Assembly (NCBI GenBank): GCA_948465565.1
Contig: CAOJXR010000003.1
Location: 1 to 64,000, forward strand
Direction: 5' to 3'
DNA from: an uncultured Clostridium sp.
Lineage (GTDB): Bacteria; Bacillota; Clostridia; TANB77; CAG-508
Length of the DNA: 64,000 bases
Shown here: piece after piece, positions 37,598-46,565 of the stretch
Layout of the letters: every line of letters starts with the position of its first letter
Numbering within the stretch: position 1 is the first letter of the stretch
Made by a program: the position numbers and the translations under genes
Notes under the pieces: generated by a model
The model's database searches: none
Seen by the model: the letters and a program-made list of their open reading frames with translations, nothing else
What the model was told of the DNA's origin: nothing

Positions 37598-38734
37598 TTA
37601 CTCTAAATTTCTCATTCTATACATCTTTATTTTGCTTCTTATTTCTACAAAATCAGTTATTAATAATTTTATTATTGCTATTATTGGTACTGCTAAGAAC
37701 ATCCCTAAAACTCCAAAGAATTCTCCACCGATTGTGACTGCGAATATTACTAGTATTGGGCTTATTTTTAGTCCATCTCCTAGTATTTTAGGATTTATTA
37801 TGTTTGAGTCAATTTGTTGTATGATTATTACTGTTATTGCCATTATTAAGGTTTGTTCAAATCCCCCTGTAAATAGTGTTATTAATAATGATATGGCAAT
37901 TGCAATTATTGCTCCAAAGTATGGGATTATATTAAATAGTCCTATGAACATTCCTAGTAAAACTGAATATTTAATTCCTATTATACTCATTGCTATTGAG
38001 ACTAAGATTCCTACTAAAATTCCATCTATTATTTGGCAATATATGAAATCTAGTAAAATTGAATTTGATTTTCTAAAGTATTTGCTAACACGAGTATAGT
38101 TCTGATTATCAAATATTGCTTTTCCTAATTTTTTAAGAAATTCTTTTATATTTCCTCTTTCAAGTAATATATATATTGATACGATTATTGTTACAAATAC
38201 ACTGAATACAGCTGAGAATACTCCTATAACTGTGTTTACATATTCTATCAATCTATCTGTACTAACTAATGACATGAAGTCTATTTCTGTTATTTTCTTT
38301 TTTATTTCATCTACATTTATCTTCTTTAAAATAGAATCTTCTGGTTCTGCATCTATAAAGTTTTTGGCTTCATCTATGTATGATGGTATATTGTTTACTA
38401 AGTCTACTATGCTATCTTTTACTGGTGGTATTACCCAATTAATTAATAATGCTATTAGTAGTATTGCTATAGCATATACTAGCAATACACTTATAAACCT
38501 TGCTTTATTTTTTAATAATCTATTCTTTTTTATAATTTTTTCCATAAAGGATACAGGTTTATAAAATAAATATGCAATTATTATTGCCATGAAGAATGGC
38601 ATTGCTACACTTATTATTCTTGATAGTAGGTTGCATAAGCCAGCAAAATCGCTTACACATTTATATGCAATTATTAACGCTACTCCAAGAGAAAACCAGT
38701 ATACCCATTTGCTAATTCCTTTTTTCTGTTTCAT
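37598..38734 (-). CDS. AI-2E family transporter
   Basis: This 378-aa membrane protein with seven to eight helices has the family segments IIAYLFYKPVSFMEK, PSYIDEAKNFID and DGILVGILVSIAMSIIGIKYSVLLGMFIGLFNIIPYFGAIIA, and a C-terminal NIINPKILGDGLKISPILVIFAVTIGG. The family exports small molecules (autoinducer-2 in E. coli, sodium/protons in others); the substrate here is unknown. Its start is 45 bases downstream of yraN, in the same direction. Confidence 0.9.
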   Translation of the reverse strand: MKQKKGISKWVYWFSLGVALIIAYKCVSDFAGLCNLLSRIISVAMPFFMAIIIAYLFYKPVSFMEKIIKKNRLLKNKARFISVLLVYAIAILLIALLINWVIPPVKDSIVDLVNNIPSYIDEAKNFIDAEPEDSILKKINVDEIKKKITEIDFMSLVSTDRLIEYVNTVIGVFSAVFSVFVTIIVSIYILLERGNIKEFLKKLGKAIFDNQNYTRVSKYFRKSNSILLDFIYCQIIDGILVGILVSIAMSIIGIKYSVLLGMFIGLFNIIPYFGAIIAIAISLLITLFTGGFEQTLIMAITVIIIQQIDSNIINPKILGDGLKISPILVIFAVTIGGEFFGVLGMFLAVPIIAIIKLLITDFVEIRSKIKMYRMRNLE

Positions 38735-38791
38735 TCTCGGTAATTTCCTTTCTTATGAATATTTATAAATATGATTTTACCATCTTTATCC

Positions 38792-39145
38792 TTATTTTTC
38801 AATAATTTTAGGAATATAGTTAATTTCTAAATTATTTTCGTTAATATAAATCTCGATTGCATCAAATTGTATTTCGATATTTTTTATTTTATTTATATAC
38901 ATAAAGTATTCTGCTGTTTTCCATATATGTTCTTCTTTGTTATAGTCTATGGCTTCTCTTGCTTCTATTCTGCGATTTTTTCTTGTCTTTACTTCAATAA
39001 AATGTATACAATTATTTTTTTTAGCTATTATATCTATTTCTCCAAATCTGCACATAAAATTACATTTCAATATTTGAAATTGATTTATTTGTAAATAAAA
39101 TTTTCCTATTTTTTCGCCTAAGTATCCAAATTGTTTATTATTCAA
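38792..39145 (-). CDS. YraN/UPF0102 family nuclease-like protein
   Basis: This 117-aa protein has the restriction-endonuclease-like core: GYLGEKIGKFYL, CRFGEIDIIAKKNNCIHFIEVKTRKN (motif E..D..EVK) and EAIDYNKEEHIWKTAEYF. The cellular role of YraN is not settled; it usually lies beside dprA and comM as here. Its start overlaps the 3' end of dprA by eight bases. Confidence 0.92.
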   Translation of the reverse strand: MNNKQFGYLGEKIGKFYLQINQFQILKCNFMCRFGEIDIIAKKNNCIHFIEVKTRKNRRIEAREAIDYNKEEHIWKTAEYFMYINKIKNIEIQFDAIEIYINENNLEINYIPKIIEK

Positions 39146-40011
39146 TTATTCTGTATCCTTTCCCTATTTCATATGTTATTTGTTCATCTAATTCTAATAA
39201 TGTTATTTCCCTGTTTATTTCTGAAATAGTTTTATTAATTTTTTTTGCAATTTCTTCTTTAGTAAGTATTTCTTCTGCTAGTAAGTTTAATATTTCATTA
39301 TCATATTTTTTCTTCTTTATATTGTTTTGTTTAAATTTGTGTCCTTTTTCTTCAAAGTGCTTTATTATTTCATTTGGACAAGTTACTAATTTTGCTCCTT
39401 TTTTTATTAGTTCATTTGGCCCTGTTCCATAGTTGTTACTTATTCCGTGTGGTATACAAAATACTTCTTTTCCCTGTTCTAATCCATATTTGCCTGTTAT
39501 TGTTGTTCCGCTTCTGTATTTTCCTTCTACAACTAATATTCCATCTGATAATGCGCTTATTATTCTATTTCTTTTTGGAAAATTTCTACTTTCTGGTAGC
39601 ACTTCTGGTGAGTATTCTGTGACTACTGTTCCTCCAGATTTTAAAATTCTTTTATAAAGGTCATAATTTTCTTCTGGGTAAATATTGTTTAGTCCGCTTC
39701 CTAATACTGCTACTGTTTTTCCTCCATTTTGTAAGCAACTTTCGTGTGCTATAGTATCTATTCCGATTTGCCATTCCGCTAATGATTATTGCTCCATTTT
39801 CTACAAGTTTTTTTGTGAATTCTTTTGTTAAATTTTCACCTTCTTTTGATGAATTTCTTGAACCTATAATTGCAATTCCAAATTCGTTTAAGTTTTGTAG
39901 ATTTCCTTCTATGTAAATTTGTTTGATCTGTGGTTTTATATTTTTTAATTTTTTTGAAAATTCTTTTTCGTTTCTTGTTATTTTTCTAATTTCTATCCAC
40001 TCCTTTTCACC
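39138..40011 (-). pseudogene. dprA: DprA (DNA-processing protein), frameshifted and N-truncated
   Basis: DprA loads RecA onto incoming single-stranded DNA in transformation. The C-terminal half is open from 39138 and encodes GSGLNNIYPEENYDLYKRI, RNFPKRNRIISALSDGILVVEG and a winged-helix end. The preceding half (EGNLQNLNEFGIAIIGSRNS ... NGAIIISGMA) is in another frame. One extra T in the run 39767-39769 separates SGMA from IGIDTIAHE. No ATG, GTG or TTG opens the 5' half, and the usual N-terminal SAM-like domain (about 60 aa) is missing because comM ends at 40026. Most likely inactive, or an assembly/sequencing error. Confidence 0.85.
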
Positions 40012-40025
40012 ATTCTGTGTATATT

Positions 40026-41553
40026 TTAAAAATATTTTTTATCTAAACTTCTATATTGTATTGCTTCTGCAATATCTTCTTTCGATATATTTTCTCTTTC
40101 TTCCAAGTCTGCTATTGTTCTCGCTACTTTTAGTATTCTGTTATATGCTCTTGAACTTAAGTTTAGTTTTTTAAATGCTTTTTCTAATAACTTTTTACTT
40201 GCAGAGTCTATTTTACAATACTTTTCTATTAGCTTTGGGGTTAGTTCTGAATTTGAATATATGTTGTCATGTTTGTATCTTTCTTCTTGAATTTTTCTTG
40301 ACTTATTTACTCTTTCTTTGATTTGACTAGATGTTTCACTTGTTTGATTTCCAACCATTTTGCTGTATTCAACACTATGTACTTCTACTTGTATATCTAT
40401 TCTGTCTAATAATGCTCCACTTACTTTGTGCATATATGCATCTATATCACGACTTGAACAAGTACATTCTTTTTCATTTGATCCATAATAACCACATGGA
40501 CATGGGTTCATACTCGCTATTAACATGAAATTTGCGGGATATCGGCAATTTTGGTTTGCTCTTGATATTAATACTGTTCTATCTTCTAGTGGTATTCGTA
40601 ATACTTCTAAACTTGATTTATTGAATTCTGGTAATTCGTCTAAAAATAATATTCCTCTATGTGCTAAACTTATTTCTCCTGGATTCGCATTTCTTCCTCC
40701 ACCAATTAGTGCCACTTTTGATGTTGTGTGGTGTGGACTTCTGAATGGTCTCTGGGTTATTATTTGATTATTATTTGTTAATCCTACAATACTATATATT
40801 TTCGTTACTTCTAGCGCTTCTTCTTCATTCATATCTGGCAATATCGTTGTTATTCTGCGTGCAAGCATTGTTTTTCCTGAGCCCGGACTTCCTATCAGTA
40901 GACAGTTATGTCCGTCCTGCAGCTGCTATTTCTAATGCTCTTTTTACATTTTCTTGTCCTTTAACTTCTTGGTAATCTATGTCTGTTATTTGCGAAGTTT
41001 TTAGAATTTCTTTTAAATTCGTTTCTGTTTTCTCTATTTTCTTTTCCCCATTTAGAAAATCTATAGTTTCTTTTAAGCTTTCTACTCCATATACATCTAA
41101 CTCATTTACTATTGATGCCTCAATTGCACTTTCTTTTGGTAATATTACTTTCTTTAGCCCTAACTTTTTTAATTCTATACACATTGGTAATATTCCAGAT
41201 ATTGATTTTATTTTGCCATCTAAAGATAATTCACCTAAAAATGTATATTCTGATATATTTTTACTTTTTATGTATCCTAAATTATTTAAAATTCCTAAAG
41301 CTATGCTCAGTTCAAATGCTGAACCTTCTTTTTTTATTTCTGCTGGTGCTAAGTTTATTAATATTTTTTTACTTCTTAGCTCATATCCGCTATTTTTTAT
41401 TGCTGCTTTTACTCTTTCCTTTGCTTCTCTTACACTTGCGTCTGGAAGTCCTACAATTTCCCATTTGGGTAAATTATTTGTTACATCTACTTGGACTTCT
41501 ACTTGATATCCTTGAATTCCGATTAGAGCTATACTTTTTAATTTTGTTAACAT
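40026..41553 (-). pseudogene. comM: ComM/YifB AAA+ helicase, one-base frameshift
   Basis: ComM promotes branch migration during natural transformation. The N-terminal 215 codons (start at 41553 after AAGGAGG, LPDASVREAKERVKAAI, ALEIAAAG) are followed by an extra G at about 40914. Without it the frame continues into HNCLLIGSPGSGKTMLARRI (Walker A) and the AAA+ domain to 40026, including GEISLAHRGILFLDELPEF (Walker B) and DRIDIQVEV. As it stands, the protein stops just before Walker A. Everything else looks well conserved, so the lesion is recent or artefactual. Confidence 0.88.
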
Positions 41554-41576
41554 TTTCTTTTCCTCCTTATATGTGA

Positions 41577-41609
41577 AAAAGGGCTAGATACTCAATATCT
41601 AGCCCTTTT
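41577..41609 (-). terminator. Terminator after adhesin 1
   Basis: AAAAGGGCTAGATA and TATCTAGCCCTTTT, 14-bp perfect stem flanked by A and T runs, between the adhesin stop and comM. Confidence 0.88.
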
Positions 41610-41637
41610 ATTTAATTACTTTTATTACCTTGTATTA

Positions 41638-44600
41638 TTATAATACAAATTTCTTTATTGAATAAATTCCTGCTGCCATCATTGTCATTATTGCTATTGT
41701 AAATACTATATATGTTTCGGCAGAACCTGTTGATGTTGCTAATACAACTATTGCTGTATCTTGGTCATCTTCTCCATCTTTGTTATTGTCTGGTGTTGAA
41801 TCTATATCTGGTGTATTGTATTCATTTTCGTCTTTACTTATTTCTGCAGTATTTACTTTCATTCCAAGATTGTTTTCGTCTCTTTTCCATCTTAAAGCTA
41901 TTTCAACTGTTGCACTTTCACCTGGTTTTAATAGGGTATTTGCTAAAGCATCTGTTGTAACTATTCCGTCTGAGTCTATTTTCCAGCCTGGGTTATCTTC
42001 TTCATAAAATTCTAGTCCTGCTGGTAATCTATCTTTTATCTCTTTAGCATATCCTTCAATCTCACCTTCATTAGTTACTTTTATTGTGTATATAAATGTA
42101 ACTGATGTTTTATTGAATTTCTTTTTATTAATTTCAACCTTTACAGTTGGTTCTGGGTTTTCTAAACCAGTATGTCCTGTTGAAATTTCCCTTACTACTC
42201 CGTCTTCGTTAACTACTACTTTTGTAACGTATTTTAATAATGATAAGTCAAAATATTTTAATACAATTTCTTCATCATCTTGGTCATCTTCGTCTGGGTC
42301 ATTGTTGTCTGGTGTTGAGTCTTCGTCGTCTCCATCGTCTTTTGTTATTTCAGCTATATTTTTTATTTTGCTATTTGTAGCTCCTAATTTTGCTTGGTCT
42401 ACTTTGAATGCTACCTCAACATCTCTATAGTCTGGATTATCATCACTTAATCCTAAAGATTTGTCAAATGGTTTTAACTGATTATCTTCTCCTCTTGCCT
42501 CTGATTCTTGTTTTGATAGATATGTTGTTCTTATTTGTGTTGCTTCTTCTACATTTTCTACTTCTTCACCATTTGCATTATATAATTTCCAATTGTATTT
42601 TTTGTTTACTTCGTGTTCTGGTAAATATATTAATCCTTCTGGAATATTGTCTTTTATTTCTTCTGCATATGCTTCAAGTGTTCCTTCATTATATACTCTT
42701 ATTGTATATATTATAATGCTTTTGTTGACAACTGTAAGTGGTTCTTTGGTGTGGTTATAAGTTATTTTTCCATCTTTATCAATTGTTATCATAGGAATTC
42801 TTGAAGTTATATCTTTGTCATTTAGTTTTGTTATAAATTTTTGTAATGCTAAATCGTATATTCCTGGAATTATGTTTTCATAATCTTGGTCATCTTCTTC
42901 TGGTTTGTTATTATCAGGTGTTGAGTCTCTATCATCTCCATCATCATCTGTAATTTCAGCTATATTTTTTATTATTTTAGATTCTTTACTTACTACATTG
43001 AATTCTATTTTTACTTCTTGGTAGCTTATTTCTCTAGTTTCTTTGTTAAATGCTTTTATTATTTTGTCTGGGTTTACTTCTTTTGATAGATAATCTGTAC
43101 GTACTTCATTTCCAACTTTTTTCCATCTATATTGTTTGTTTATATCGCTATCTTCTATAAATTCTAAGCCTTCTGGTAAATTATCTCTTATTTCTTCTAC
43201 ATAGCTGTCTACTTCACCTTCATTATATACACGTATTGTATATACAACGTTGTTTCCTTTTTTAACTTTTACGGCATCTTTATTCATTGTATATTTAGCG
43301 TCTTTTTCGTCGTTTACTAATGGTGCTGTATCAACTTTTTCTAATCTTGATGGTACAATTTCTTCTCCTTGTACTGATGATAAGAATTTCTTTAATGCTA
43401 AATCATATTTCTTATTTACTAATACTAATTTTTCAAAGTCATCATCATCTTGAATATTTGTGTTTTCTGGATATGTATTTGTGTCAATTTCAGTAGGCTG
43501 AGAGTCCCTATCTTTTGCGTCTTTTCCATCTTTGTCTTTTTCAGATGTTATTGCTGCAATATTTTTTATTGTTTTTTCTGTAAGTTCATCATCTAAAACT
43601 ATACATGCTACTTGTAATACTTTGCTATCTGGTTCATTTTTACTTGAGTCAAAAGCTTTTATTAAGTTTTCTATACTTCCTTCTTTATATTGAAGTTTGT
43701 TTGATTTTATACTTACTTTTCCTTTTATTACATCTACACTGTCTAGAGATGTCACATCAACAAAATCTGTTTTTGATAAATTTTTGCTTGCATTTTCGAT
43801 TGTATTTAATTTAACGATTTGTGGTAATTCTCCATTTGCGACTTTCCAGCTATTACTGTAATTTATTTTGTGATTTACTAAAAATCCTAAACCTTCTGGT
43901 AAGTAATCTGTTATTTCGTTTGCATAAGCGTCTGTTTCACCTTCGTTGTATATACGTATTGAATATATAACTACATCACCTTTTTTTACTTGTACTGGTT
44001 CTTTTGAATGTGTATATATTGCTGTTGTTCCTGTTTTGTTTACTAATGGTGTTACATCTACTTTAGGTTCTCTATTTTTATTTTCTCCGTTTACAGTTGT
44101 TATATATTTTCTTAGTGCTAAGTCTACTTCTACTTCTGGAATTTCTGGTTCTTCTACTGTTACTTTTTCAAAATCGTCGTCATCTTCTTGTCCTCTATAG
44201 AAGTAATTTTTATCTGTCAAATCGTCTTTGTTAGTACTTCTTCCTTTATAATTAGGTAAGTCTATTTTAGAAATATCTATTGAGCCTGGAACTGAGTCTA
44301 TATCGTCTATATTGTCATCAATAATTTCAGCAATATTTGTTAATATTCCTGATTTTACAGTTTCTTTTACTCTACACTCAACTTGAAGAGTTATGCTTGA
44401 TATGTTGCCATTTTCTTCGTCAAATGGATCTAACTCATAGTCTTTTGTATATGCTGTTACTACATATGAGCCATTTTGTGAACCTATCCAACCATATTTT
44501 TTGTTTATTTCACTATTTTTTACAAATTCTAAACCGTCTGGTAAGTAGTCTTTTACTCTTGTTGCTGTAGCTTTTTGGTTTCCTTCGTTATATACTGTTA

Positions 44601-45894
44601 TGTTATATATTACTGTATCTCCTGCTTTTAAAACTACAGGATTTTTCTTGTGCTTATAGTTTATTTCTTTGTCTTCTTTATTGTAAGAGATTACTGGTGT
44701 TCTATCTGTGATGTTTTTATCTCCAACTTTTACTATATATTTTCTTAATGCTAAGTCATATATTTTTTCTGGTTTACTTATCTCTGCTTCATCTTTGTCA
44801 TTACCTGGTATTTTTTCTCTTGTTACTTCTAGTAATGGTTGAATGTCGTTTTCTCCATTTTGCCATAAGCTTTTTGTTGTTTTATAGTTATTATATTCTA
44901 ACTCTAAAATTACTTTTGTTGCTGTAGTTTTTAGAGGTAGTTTTACATAGAATTCTTTATCTAAAGTTTTTTCTAATGTTGTTGATAATCTATTTCCGTT
45001 TTTATCTACTAATTTATAGTTTGTTAATTCTGCTCCTGTTTGGTCTTTTAGTTTTACTGTAAAGTCTGTGTTTGTTCCTGTTTTTATTTGGAATGGTCCA
45101 ACTATATATCCATCTTCTACTTCTGTACTAGTTTTGGTATTTTTTATTAATGATGGATTTGTTATTTGAGATTCGCTTATTAGTTTATCGCTTATTAAGT
45201 AATCATATACTTCTTTCATTAATGCAAATCTTGCTTCTCCAACATTTGATATTTGGTACCAATCATTATTACCTGGATTTTCTTTGTTTGTTAACCAAAT
45301 TGCTGCTCCTTGCCAAGTTAAATTATTAGTGTATTTCCATATTGCGCATTGCTGTGCAAATATTATATCATCTTCATTTATTGTTCTTTTTATAAATTCT
45401 AATGTTACAGGATTTGCATCACCTGCTGTTTTATCTATGATATTTTTGAAGATTTTAGAAAATATAATGTCTTTTTCTTCTTCTGACATATTGGTTAAAT
45501 ACATATTCTCTGCGATTAATTCTAGTTTTGCTTTGTTTGCTCCTACATAATTTCCCACGTTTGTGAATGTATTTTTGTTGCTATTTTCTCCTGGGAATTT
45601 CTTTGTATAGTCTAAACAATAAATATCTCTGCTGTAGTCTTTACTGTTTGAGCCTTTTATTTCATATATTCTGTATGTCAATCTGTCTTGGATTTTATAT
45701 CCCCATCCATTTTTGTTTAAAAGACTTATTCCAAATTTTGCAGTCTCTCCTGCTCTACCTGTTCCATCAATATTTAATGTTTCTGAAAAAACTTCTTCAA
45801 ATGTTGCTGCTAAAACTGTAGAAAAACTTGATACTACTAATGTTAGTACACATAGAATTGCTAATATTTTTCCTAAAATTCTTCTTACTTCCAC
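41638..45894 (-). CDS. Giant thioester-domain surface protein 1
   Basis: This 1418-aa exported protein has a signal peptide (ILGKILAILCVLTLVVSSFS). An N-terminal thioester domain (TED) follows: Cys in IYCLDYTKKFPG near residue 93 and Gln in AQQCAIWKYTNN near residue 188, residues expected to form an internal Cys-Gln bond that can couple covalently to host amines. Five repeats follow with YDLAL(R/K)K(Y/F) starts, IYTIRVYNEG centres and (K)NIAEITDDDGDD ends, separated by acidic linkers. The C-terminus is VLATSTGSAETYIVFTIAIM, helix, IKKFVL. The start GTG at 45894 lies five bases after AAGGAGG; the upstream ATG at 45912 would include that site. Confidence 0.88.
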   Translation of the reverse strand: MEVRRILGKILAILCVLTLVVSSFSTVLAATFEEVFSETLNIDGTGRAGETAKFGISLLNKNGWGYKIQDRLTYRIYEIKGSNSKDYSRDIYCLDYTKKFPGENSNKNTFTNVGNYVGANKAKLELIAENMYLTNMSEEEKDIIFSKIFKNIIDKTAGDANPVTLEFIKRTINEDDIIFAQQCAIWKYTNNLTWQGAAIWLTNKENPGNNDWYQISNVGEARFALMKEVYDYLISDKLISESQITNPSLIKNTKTSTEVEDGYIVGPFQIKTGTNTDFTVKLKDQTGAELTNYKLVDKNGNRLSTTLEKTLDKEFYVKLPLKTTATKVILELEYNNYKTTKSLWQNGENDIQPLLEVTREKIPGNDKDEAEISKPEKIYDLALRKYIVKVGDKNITDRTPVISYNKEDKEINYKHKKNPVVLKAGDTVIYNITVYNEGNQKATATRVKDYLPDGLEFVKNSEINKKYGWIGSQNGSYVVTAYTKDYELDPFDEENGNISSITLQVECRVKETVKSGILTNIAEIIDDNIDDIDSVPGSIDISKIDLPNYKGRSTNKDDLTDKNYFYRGQEDDDDFEKVTVEEPEIPEVEVDLALRKYITTVNGENKNREPKVDVTPLVNKTGTTAIYTHSKEPVQVKKGDVVIYSIRIYNEGETDAYANEITDYLPEGLGFLVNHKINYSNSWKVANGELPQIVKLNTIENASKNLSKTDFVDVTSLDSVDVIKGKVSIKSNKLQYKEGSIENLIKAFDSSKNEPDSKVLQVACIVLDDELTEKTIKNIAAITSEKDKDGKDAKDRDSQPTEIDTNTYPENTNIQDDDDFEKLVLVNKKYDLALKKFLSSVQGEEIVPSRLEKVDTAPLVNDEKDAKYTMNKDAVKVKKGNNVVYTIRVYNEGEVDSYVEEIRDNLPEGLEFIEDSDINKQYRWKKVGNEVRTDYLSKEVNPDKIIKAFNKETREISYQEVKIEFNVVSKESKIIKNIAEITDDDGDDRDSTPDNNKPEEDDQDYENIIPGIYDLALQKFITKLNDKDITSRIPMITIDKDGKITYNHTKEPLTVVNKSIIIYTIRVYNEGTLEAYAEEIKDNIPEGLIYLPEHEVNKKYNWKLYNANGEEVENVEEATQIRTTYLSKQESEARGEDNQLKPFDKSLGLSDDNPDYRDVEVAFKVDQAKLGATNSKIKNIAEITKDDGDDEDSTPDNNDPDEDDQDDEEIVLKYFDLSLLKYVTKVVVNEDGVVREISTGHTGLENPEPTVKVEINKKKFNKTSVTFIYTIKVTNEGEIEGYAKEIKDRLPAGLEFYEEDNPGWKIDSDGIVTTDALANTLLKPGESATVEIALRWKRDENNLGMKVNTAEISKDENEYNTPDIDSTPDNNKDGEDDQDTAIVVLATSTGSAETYIVFTIAIMTMMAAGIYSIKKFVL

Positions 45895-46013
45895 GATATC
45901 CTCCTTAAACATCCTTTATATTTATATTCATTCTTTCCTTACGGAATTGCTTATTTGCTCACATTTACAATTATATTACATTTTTGTTACAAATGCAAGG
46001 TTTTTGGGGATTT

Positions 46014-46035
46014 TTTTATAATTAACTGATGTTTT
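46014..46035 (+). repeat. 22-bp direct repeat, left copy
   Basis: A 22-base sequence (TTTTATAATTAACTG followed by ATGTTTT) is identical at 46385-46406. The two copies bracket the small hydrophobic peptide gene and its promoters. Confidence 0.8.
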
Positions 46036-46046
46036 TTATTTGTTTA

Positions 46047-46075
46047 TTGACTTAAATTAAATTTAATAGTAAAAT
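46047..46075 (+). promoter_or_regulatory. Promoter of a putative antisense (antitoxin) RNA
   Basis: TTGACT (46047-46052), 17-base spacer, TAAAAT (46070-46075). It points toward the 3' end of the small peptide gene and has no open frame downstream. Confidence 0.6.
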
Positions 46076-46081
46076 AATTAC

Positions 46082-46168
46082 AGAAGATGCAAATCCACAA
46101 CGTGGTTTGCCGTTTTGTGATAAATAAACCACTCGACGTACAAGGCAGAGTGGTTTATTTATAGGTTA
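46082..46168 (+). ncRNA. Putative antisense RNA antitoxin
   Basis: A transcript from the promoter at 46047-46075 would start near 46082, carry a small CCAC/GTGG hairpin and end at the 15-bp hairpin 46120-46162, followed by a weak T-rich tail. It would overlap the stop codon region and terminator of the 39-aa peptide mRNA on the other strand, the 3'-3' arrangement of TxpA/RatA and BsrG/SR4 type I systems. Size about 80-90 nt, inferred from sequence only. Confidence 0.5.
46120..46162. terminator. Bidirectional hairpin shared by peptide mRNA and antisense RNA
   Basis: ATAAATAAACCACTC and GAGTGGTTTATTTAT form a 15-bp perfect stem with loop GACGTACAAGGCA. Confidence 0.8.
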
Positions 46169-46285
46169 TACATCCTTACGCAAAATCACAACTAATGCTA
46201 TGATTAAGGTAAATGCTATGATAGTCATTGCTAGTAATGCATAAAATAATATGTATATATAACTTAGTAATACTGTTTCTATCAT
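46166..46285 (-). CDS. Small hydrophobic peptide, probable type I toxin (holin-like)
   Basis: This 39-aa peptide (starts MIETVLLSYIYILFYALL, ends ILRKDV) is almost entirely one membrane helix with a short charged tail, like the holin-like/TxpA-type toxins of Firmicutes. A strong GGAGGTGAGG site precedes the ATG. A promoter lies upstream, a perfect hairpin follows, and an opposing promoter lies beyond it. It is too short for usual ORF calling. The module is isolated between two giant adhesin genes. Activity is inferred; a small unrelated membrane peptide is the alternative. Confidence 0.65.
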   Translation of the reverse strand: MIETVLLSYIYILFYALLAMTIIAFTLIIALVVILRKDV

Positions 46286-46349
46286 AAGCCTCACCTCCAA
46301 TCTCTCATAGAGGCAAAACACATCTGCTATTCACATCTTCGTGACACAT

Positions 46350-46378
46350 AAAATAACATTATTTTTTATGTAAATCAA
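46350..46378 (-). promoter_or_regulatory. Putative promoter of the small peptide gene
   Basis: TTGATT (46378-46373), 17-base spacer, TATTTT (46355-46350) on the minus strand; gives a leader of about 58 nt with a short TCAC/GTGA hairpin. Confidence 0.5.
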
Positions 46379-46384
46379 TATAAA

Positions 46385-46406
46385 TTTTATAATTAACTGA
46401 TGTTTT
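46385..46406 (+). repeat. 22-bp direct repeat, right copy
   Basis: Identical to 46014-46035; together they bound a 393-base module. Confidence 0.8.
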
Positions 46407-46437
46407 CATCGACTGATTATTGTATAAAGTGCAAAAA

Positions 46438-46470
46438 CTCGAAAATATATAATATTTTTCGAGCTTTTTT
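46438..46470. terminator. A/T-rich bidirectional hairpin
   Basis: CTCGAAAATAT and ATATTTTTCGAG with TTTTTT on the plus side and TTTTTG on the minus side, between the peptide module and adhesin 2. The 60 bases up to the next hairpin contain nothing recognisable. Confidence 0.7.
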
Positions 46471-46527
46471 GATATTTTATATAGTTGGGTTGTAGTATGA
46501 ATAATTAGACTTTTGATTGTATAATAA

Positions 46528-46560
46528 AAAATGTAGACACTGTTTATGTGTCTACATTTT
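46528..46560 (-). terminator. Terminator after adhesin 2
   Basis: AAAATGTAGACAC and GTGTCTACATTTT, 13-bp perfect stem, U-run on the minus strand, directly after the adhesin 2 stop. Confidence 0.88.
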
Positions 46561-46565
46561 TATTT

